In this document: piece after piece, positions 7,080 through 9,621 of the stretch
Numbering within the stretch: the first letter of the stretch is position 1
Layout of the letters: each line of letters begins with the position of its first letter
Origin: Cyanobacteria bacterium OH_CFB_184
GTDB taxonomy: Bacteria > Cyanobacteriota > Vampirovibrionia > Gastranaerophilales > Gastranaerophilaceae
DNA length: 9,621 bases
Direction of reading: 5' to 3'
NCBI GenBank assembly: GCA_023414155.1
Contig: JAEZOG010000159.1
Location: forward strand, 1-9,621
Notes under the pieces: generated by a model
Told to the model about the DNA's origin: nothing
Databases searched by the model: none
The model's input: only the letters and a program-made list of their open reading frames with translations
Translations under genes and position numbers: made by a program

Positions 7080-7867
7080 GAGACTGCCTGCTCCATTCTT
7101 ATGTTTTTAGGATATTTTTTGTTGTTGTATTTTAGATACGCTATTAGTTTTTCTTCTATTATAGTAGGGCTTTCTTTCATCACTATAGAAATAATTGCTT
7201 GTAAAAGAGCTTGTTTGAAGAGTACTTCTTCTCTTAGTTTTAGTTTCATATTTCCTGCTAGTGGAAGGAAAATAAGGTTTGCCACGCCAACACCGTATAA
7301 AGTAGCGATAAATGCAGTTGCTATTCCGTTTGCTAATACTTCAGGTTGTTGAATATATGCCATTACCTGTATTAAACCTAATACTGCTCCTACGATACCA
7401 AAGGTCGGCGCGTATCCGCCCATTGCTTCAAAAACTCTTGAATTAATGAGCTCTTGTTCCTCGTCATAAGATATTTCAGCCTCTAGGATGTCGTATATGA
7501 ATTGCGGGTTATCGATGTCTATTGCAAGCTGTAAACCCCTTTTAAGAAAAGGACTATGCACTTTTTCTATTATGTGTTGAAGGTCAAGTAAGGTATTGTG
7601 TCTTGCGTAGTATGCTATTTGTAGTACCTCATCGATTACAAGAATTTTATTATTTGGTTTTTTTCTGAAAGTATCTAACGATGCCAAAAATGCTTTATAT
7701 ACTGTTGTTGTCGAGAAATTTAAAAATGAAGCACAGATTGTACCTCCAATAACAATAAATATTGCTGTTGGTTGTAGCAGCAGGTTGAGAGTACTGCCTT
7801 CAATATTAGGCGCAAAAACAAATATCCCTATTGCAATCAGTAAAGTAACAACTGCTGAAGTGTTCAT
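7076..7867 (-). CDS. motA: Flagellar stator protein MotA
   Basis: MotA is the four-helix inner-membrane subunit (5 MotA : 2 MotB) that conducts ions and pushes on FliG. The length of 263 residues is normal. Visible are helix 1 (about 4-20), helix 2 (about 30-50, with FIVIGGT), a cytoplasmic loop (about 60-148), helix 3 (about 150-172, GGYAPTFGIVGAVLGLIQVM) and helix 4 (about 180-205, TLYGVGVANLIFLPLAG). The two prolines of the channel are kept as P154 and P202. In the loop, R89 matches the FliG-contacting R90 of E. coli MotA, but the position of E98 is Q97 here. The C-terminal tail (about 207-263) is basic. The start ATG has only a weak GGGG 13 nt upstream (7884-7881); no alternative start makes sense because residues 2-20 already form helix 1. 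First gene of the operon. Confidence 0.95.
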   Translation of the reverse strand: MNTSAVVTLLIAIGIFVFAPNIEGSTLNLLLQPTAIFIVIGGTICASFLNFSTTTVYKAFLASLDTFRKKPNNKILVIDEVLQIAYYARHNTLLDLQHIIEKVHSPFLKRGLQLAIDIDNPQFIYDILEAEISYDEEQELINSRVFEAMGGYAPTFGIVGAVLGLIQVMAYIQQPEVLANGIATAFIATLYGVGVANLIFLPLAGNMKLKLREEVLFKQALLQAIISIVMKESPTIIEEKLIAYLKYNNKKYPKNIRMEQAVS

Positions 7868-7912
7868 TCAGTATAATTATCCCCAAGTTTAATTTAACAA
7901 TATAATTTCATA

Positions 7913-7938
7913 TTTAGGGGTTGCTAGTATCCACTAAA
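7913..7938. promoter_or_regulatory. 26-bp near-palindrome, candidate operator
   Basis: Outer arms TTTAG (7913-7917) and CTAAA (7934-7938) and a central CTAG (7924-7927) form a dyad in which 10 of 13 base pairs are symmetric (mismatches at positions 6, 9 and 11 from the left end). There is no unpaired loop at the centre, so it looks more like a site for a dimeric DNA-binding protein than an RNA hairpin. It lies between divergent genes and covers the candidate -10 element of motA. The regulator is unknown. Confidence 0.5.
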
Positions 7939-7955
7939 CACAGTATTTTTGTAAA
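7926..7955 (-). promoter_or_regulatory. Candidate sigma-70 promoter for the motA-fliN operon
   Basis: On the minus strand, TTTACA (7955-7950, 5 of 6 to the -35 consensus) is separated by 18 nt from GATACT (7931-7926, 4 of 6 to the -10). It would give a leader of about 50 nt before the motA ATG. The region is very AT-rich, so a chance match is possible. No good flagellar sigma-28 match was found. Confidence 0.35.
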
Positions 7956-7990
7956 AAATATTGAAAAGTTTAATTGTAATTGTTACAGAA

Positions 7991-8018
7991 TTGCAAAAAT
8001 GTGGTATCTTAATATTAT
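7991..8018 (+). promoter_or_regulatory. Candidate promoter for the divergent membrane-protein gene
   Basis: TTGCAA (7991-7996), a 16-nt spacer and TATTAT (8013-8018, 5 of 6 to TATAAT) would start transcription near 8025, about 29 nt before the ATG at 8054. The -35 match is only 4 of 6, and AT-richness makes alternatives such as TATCTT (8005-8010) possible. Confidence 0.4.
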
Positions 8019-8053
8019 AAGGTTAGTTTGTTACTTAAATAGAAAGATTGAAA

Positions 8054-8752
8054 ATGGCATCATTAGTTGATTCTATCAAAGGTGTTGTTCAAGACTCGCA
8101 CCCATTTTTCAAAATCGCAGGGTTTTCCTTTGTGATATTTGTTGTAGTTCAACTTACATCATATGATAATGTTTCACCATTTTTTAAATTTTTAGCTACA
8201 GCATTAACTTTTTTTGCATTTTTTGGATTTATGCTCGAATCGTTAAGCAATCTGGCGAATGAAGAGAATATAGTAATGCCTGGTCTGTTAAATCCCCTGA
8301 GACTGATTATGCAGGGGATTAAAGGTACGTTGTCTTTACTGCCGTGTCTTGCCTTGGTTTATTACGGTATGAACTGGTTTATTTCTGTTTTTACATTTGT
8401 TCCTTGGGTTAATTATATTCTTCTAACTATTGTTTTTGTTGTTTTGCTGTCTTTCTTCGTTGTTTCATTGTTATTGTATGTTAAAAAATATAATCCGATA
8501 GCAAGTTATAATTTTAAAAATATTTTTAAGTATTCAGGTGATTTCATCGTTTATAATTTTGTTCTTGTAGTAAACGTTATAATCCTTCTTGGAGTTGTTT
8601 TCTTCCCGATAGGTATTTTTGTAAAACTTGTATTTAATTATGGATTAGTTTTTGAATACTATCTCATTTTTACAATTGTATTTACCATAATGGTGATGTT
8701 GCACTATTACGCGCAGTTGTATTTTGAGTATATAGATTTAAGTGATACTTAA
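8054..8752 (+). CDS. Polytopic membrane protein of unknown function
   Basis: I do not recognise this 232-residue protein. It is strongly hydrophobic with about five or six predicted membrane segments (roughly 22-36, 45-64, 92-116, 121-143, 163-192, 201-222), a polar loop with a short amphipathic stretch after segment 2 (65-90, including [16 protein letters not shown]), and a short N-terminal cytoplasmic helix. It has no signal peptide, catalytic motif, ligand-binding cassette or repeated cysteines/histidines. The layout loosely recalls DUF4013/Yip1-like membrane proteins, but this is only a resemblance. An in-frame TTG at 8048 lies two codons before the ATG; the ATG is preferred although neither has a clear Shine-Dalgarno (only AGAAAG nearby). 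It is transcribed divergently from motA, and its last 15 nt overlap the 3' end of convergent uvrB. Phe, Val and Ile abundance reflects membrane composition. Confidence 0.75.
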   Translation: MASLVDSIKGVVQDSHPFFKIAGFSFVIFVVVQLTSYDNVSPFFKFLATALTFFAFFGFMLESLSNLANEENIVMPGLLNPLRLIMQGIKGTLSLLPCLALVYYGMNWFISVFTFVPWVNYILLTIVFVVLLSFFVVSLLLYVKKYNPIASYNFKNIFKYSGDFIVYNFVLVVNVIILLGVVFFPIGIFVKLVFNYGLVFEYYLIFTIVFTIMVMLHYYAQLYFEYIDLSDT

Positions 8753-9621
8753 TTCTCTGAGTTTTTTAAGTTGATCTCTGATTTCAGCCGCCCTTTCAAA
8801 GTCAAGAATGCTGGCGGCTTTTTTCATGTCTTTTTCAAGTTTATTTATAAGTTTAGGTAAGTCTTTTTCAGAAATGTTCATTTCAATCATTTCTTCAGCA
8901 ACAATGTCTTCAAGGTTTCTATAGCTTGCTACTAGCTGGAGAAGGTTGTTTTCAATAGGTTTTTTGATTGTTTTTGGAGTTATATTGTGTTTTTTATTAT
9001 ATTCTATTTGAATATTTCTTCTTCTTTGAGTTTCATCTATTGCACGTCTCATACTGTCTGTGACTTTATCAGCGTACATAATGACTTTAGAGCAGGCATT
9101 TCTTGCAGCTCTGCCTGTTGTCTGAATAAGGCTGGTTTCTGACCTTAAGAAACCTTCTTTATCTGCGTCCATTATTGCAACAAGAGAAACTTCAGGGATA
9201 TCAAGCCCTTCTCTTAGCAGGTTTACCCCAATAAGAACGTCAAACACACCGAGTCTTAAGTCTCTTAAAATTTCGACTCTTTCCAGTGAAACTATTTCGC
9301 TGTGCAAATATCTTACTTTTATTCCCAGTTGCAGTAGGTAGTCTGTAAGGTCTTCCGCCATTCTTTTTGTAAGAGTTGTTATCAAGACTCTTTCTTTTTT
9401 ATCTGCAGTTTTATTAATTTCTGCAATAAGGTCATCAACCTGGTTTAGGGTAGGTCTTACAAAAATTTCAGGATCAATCAGACCTGTCGGTCTGATAATT
9501 TGCTCTACCAATTGTTGAGATTGATCTTTTTCAAAAGAGGAAGGAGTTGCAGAAATAAAAATCTTTTGCCCGACTTTTTCCCAAAACTCTTCTGCTTTAA
9601 GCGGTCTGTTGTCTTTTGCGC
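8738..9621 (-). CDS. uvrB: Excinuclease ABC subunit B, C-terminal part (5' end outside window)
   Basis: UvrB is the damage-verifying helicase-like subunit of nucleotide excision repair; it is loaded by UvrA and recruits UvrC. The frame is open to the right edge, so the TTG at 9511 is an internal codon; about 293 of the usual 660-670 codons are visible. On the minus strand the order is: DNRPLK near the edge, helicase motif III SATP (9553-9542), [13 protein letters not shown] just after, [11 protein letters not shown], motif V REGLDIP (9214-9194), motif VI GRAARN (9115-9098), the [20 protein letters not shown] block, and a C-terminal UVR domain (about 8848-8738; [25 protein letters not shown]) that contacts UvrC. 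The Walker A region and beta-hairpin lie outside the window. The 3' end overlaps the convergent membrane-protein gene by 15 nt and no terminator hairpin is seen there. Confidence 0.96.
   Translation of the reverse strand, partial: AKDNRPLKAEEFWEKVGQKIFISATPSSFEKDQSQQLVEQIIRPTGLIDPEIFVRPTLNQVDDLIAEINKTADKKERVLITTLTKRMAEDLTDYLLQLGIKVRYLHSEIVSLERVEILRDLRLGVFDVLIGVNLLREGLDIPEVSLVAIMDADKEGFLRSETSLIQTTGRAARNACSKVIMYADKVTDSMRRAIDETQRRRNIQIEYNKKHNITPKTIKKPIENNLLQLVASYRNLEDIVAEEMIEMNISEKDLPKLINKLEKDMKKAASILDFERAAEIRDQLKKLRELSIT

Noticed and set aside
7877..7884. GGGGATAA on the minus strand, resembling the -10 (GCCGATAA) of a flagellar sigma-28 promoter for motA
   Set aside because: There is no TAAA-type -35 at the required spacing of about 15 nt, and the element is too close to the ATG to leave a normal leader. 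It more likely serves as a weak, distant Shine-Dalgarno.
8048..8053. TTG start at 8048 for the membrane-protein gene
   Set aside because: The ATG two codons later is preferred; there is no Shine-Dalgarno favouring the TTG.
9509..9511. TTG at 9511 as the start of a short UvrB-like protein
   Set aside because: The frame continues upstream to the window edge with conserved UvrB sequence (including the SATP motif), so the gene is simply cut by the window.

Overview
The window is AT-rich bacterial DNA with tightly packed genes. It looks chromosomal: almost every gene is a housekeeping or motility gene, and there are no transposases, integrases, phage genes, tRNAs, rRNAs or CRISPR arrays. The low GC content, a cyanobacterial-flavoured FtsH, a non-haem ferritin and a full set of flagellar motor genes would fit a flagellated, non-photosynthetic relative of the Cyanobacteria (Melainabacteria/Vampirovibrionia, for example Gastranaerophilales). 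This is an impression from protein style, not a search result; a low-GC Firmicute or another flagellated lineage is not excluded.

Left part (1-4188, plus strand). The end of holA (clamp-loader delta) is followed 3 nt later by holB (delta prime), an apparent replication operon. A 90-nt gap carries a near-consensus sigma-70 promoter that starts a second unit: ftsH (membrane AAA+ zinc protease) and, 13 nt downstream, a non-haem ferritin with a complete ferroxidase centre. A bidirectional hairpin terminator at 4206-4236 closes this unit and also the flagellar operon that meets it head-on.

Middle part (4250-7867, minus strand). An operon reads motA, motB, fliL, fliM, fliN. It encodes the stator (MotA/MotB), the stator-associated protein FliL and two C-ring switch proteins (FliM, FliN), so the torque-generating interface is mostly in one transcript; FliG is not in the window. 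Start and stop codons overlap or lie within about 20 nt. Start selection matters in two places: fliL should start at an internal ATG (6379), and fliM uses a TTG whose Shine-Dalgarno overlaps the fliL stop codon.

Right part (7868-9621). A 186-nt divergent intergenic region holds candidate promoters in both directions and a 26-bp near-palindrome (7913-7938) that looks like an operator. A plus-strand gene for an unrecognised polytopic membrane protein (8054-8752) overlaps by 15 nt the 3' end of a convergent uvrB, whose 5' part lies outside the window.

No new multi-gene system is evident. The points most worth a second look are an insertion of about 40 residues inside HolB, the operator-like palindrome, departures from canonical motor residues in MotA and FliM, a Gly/His-rich insert in FliL, and the unknown membrane gene divergent from the stator genes.
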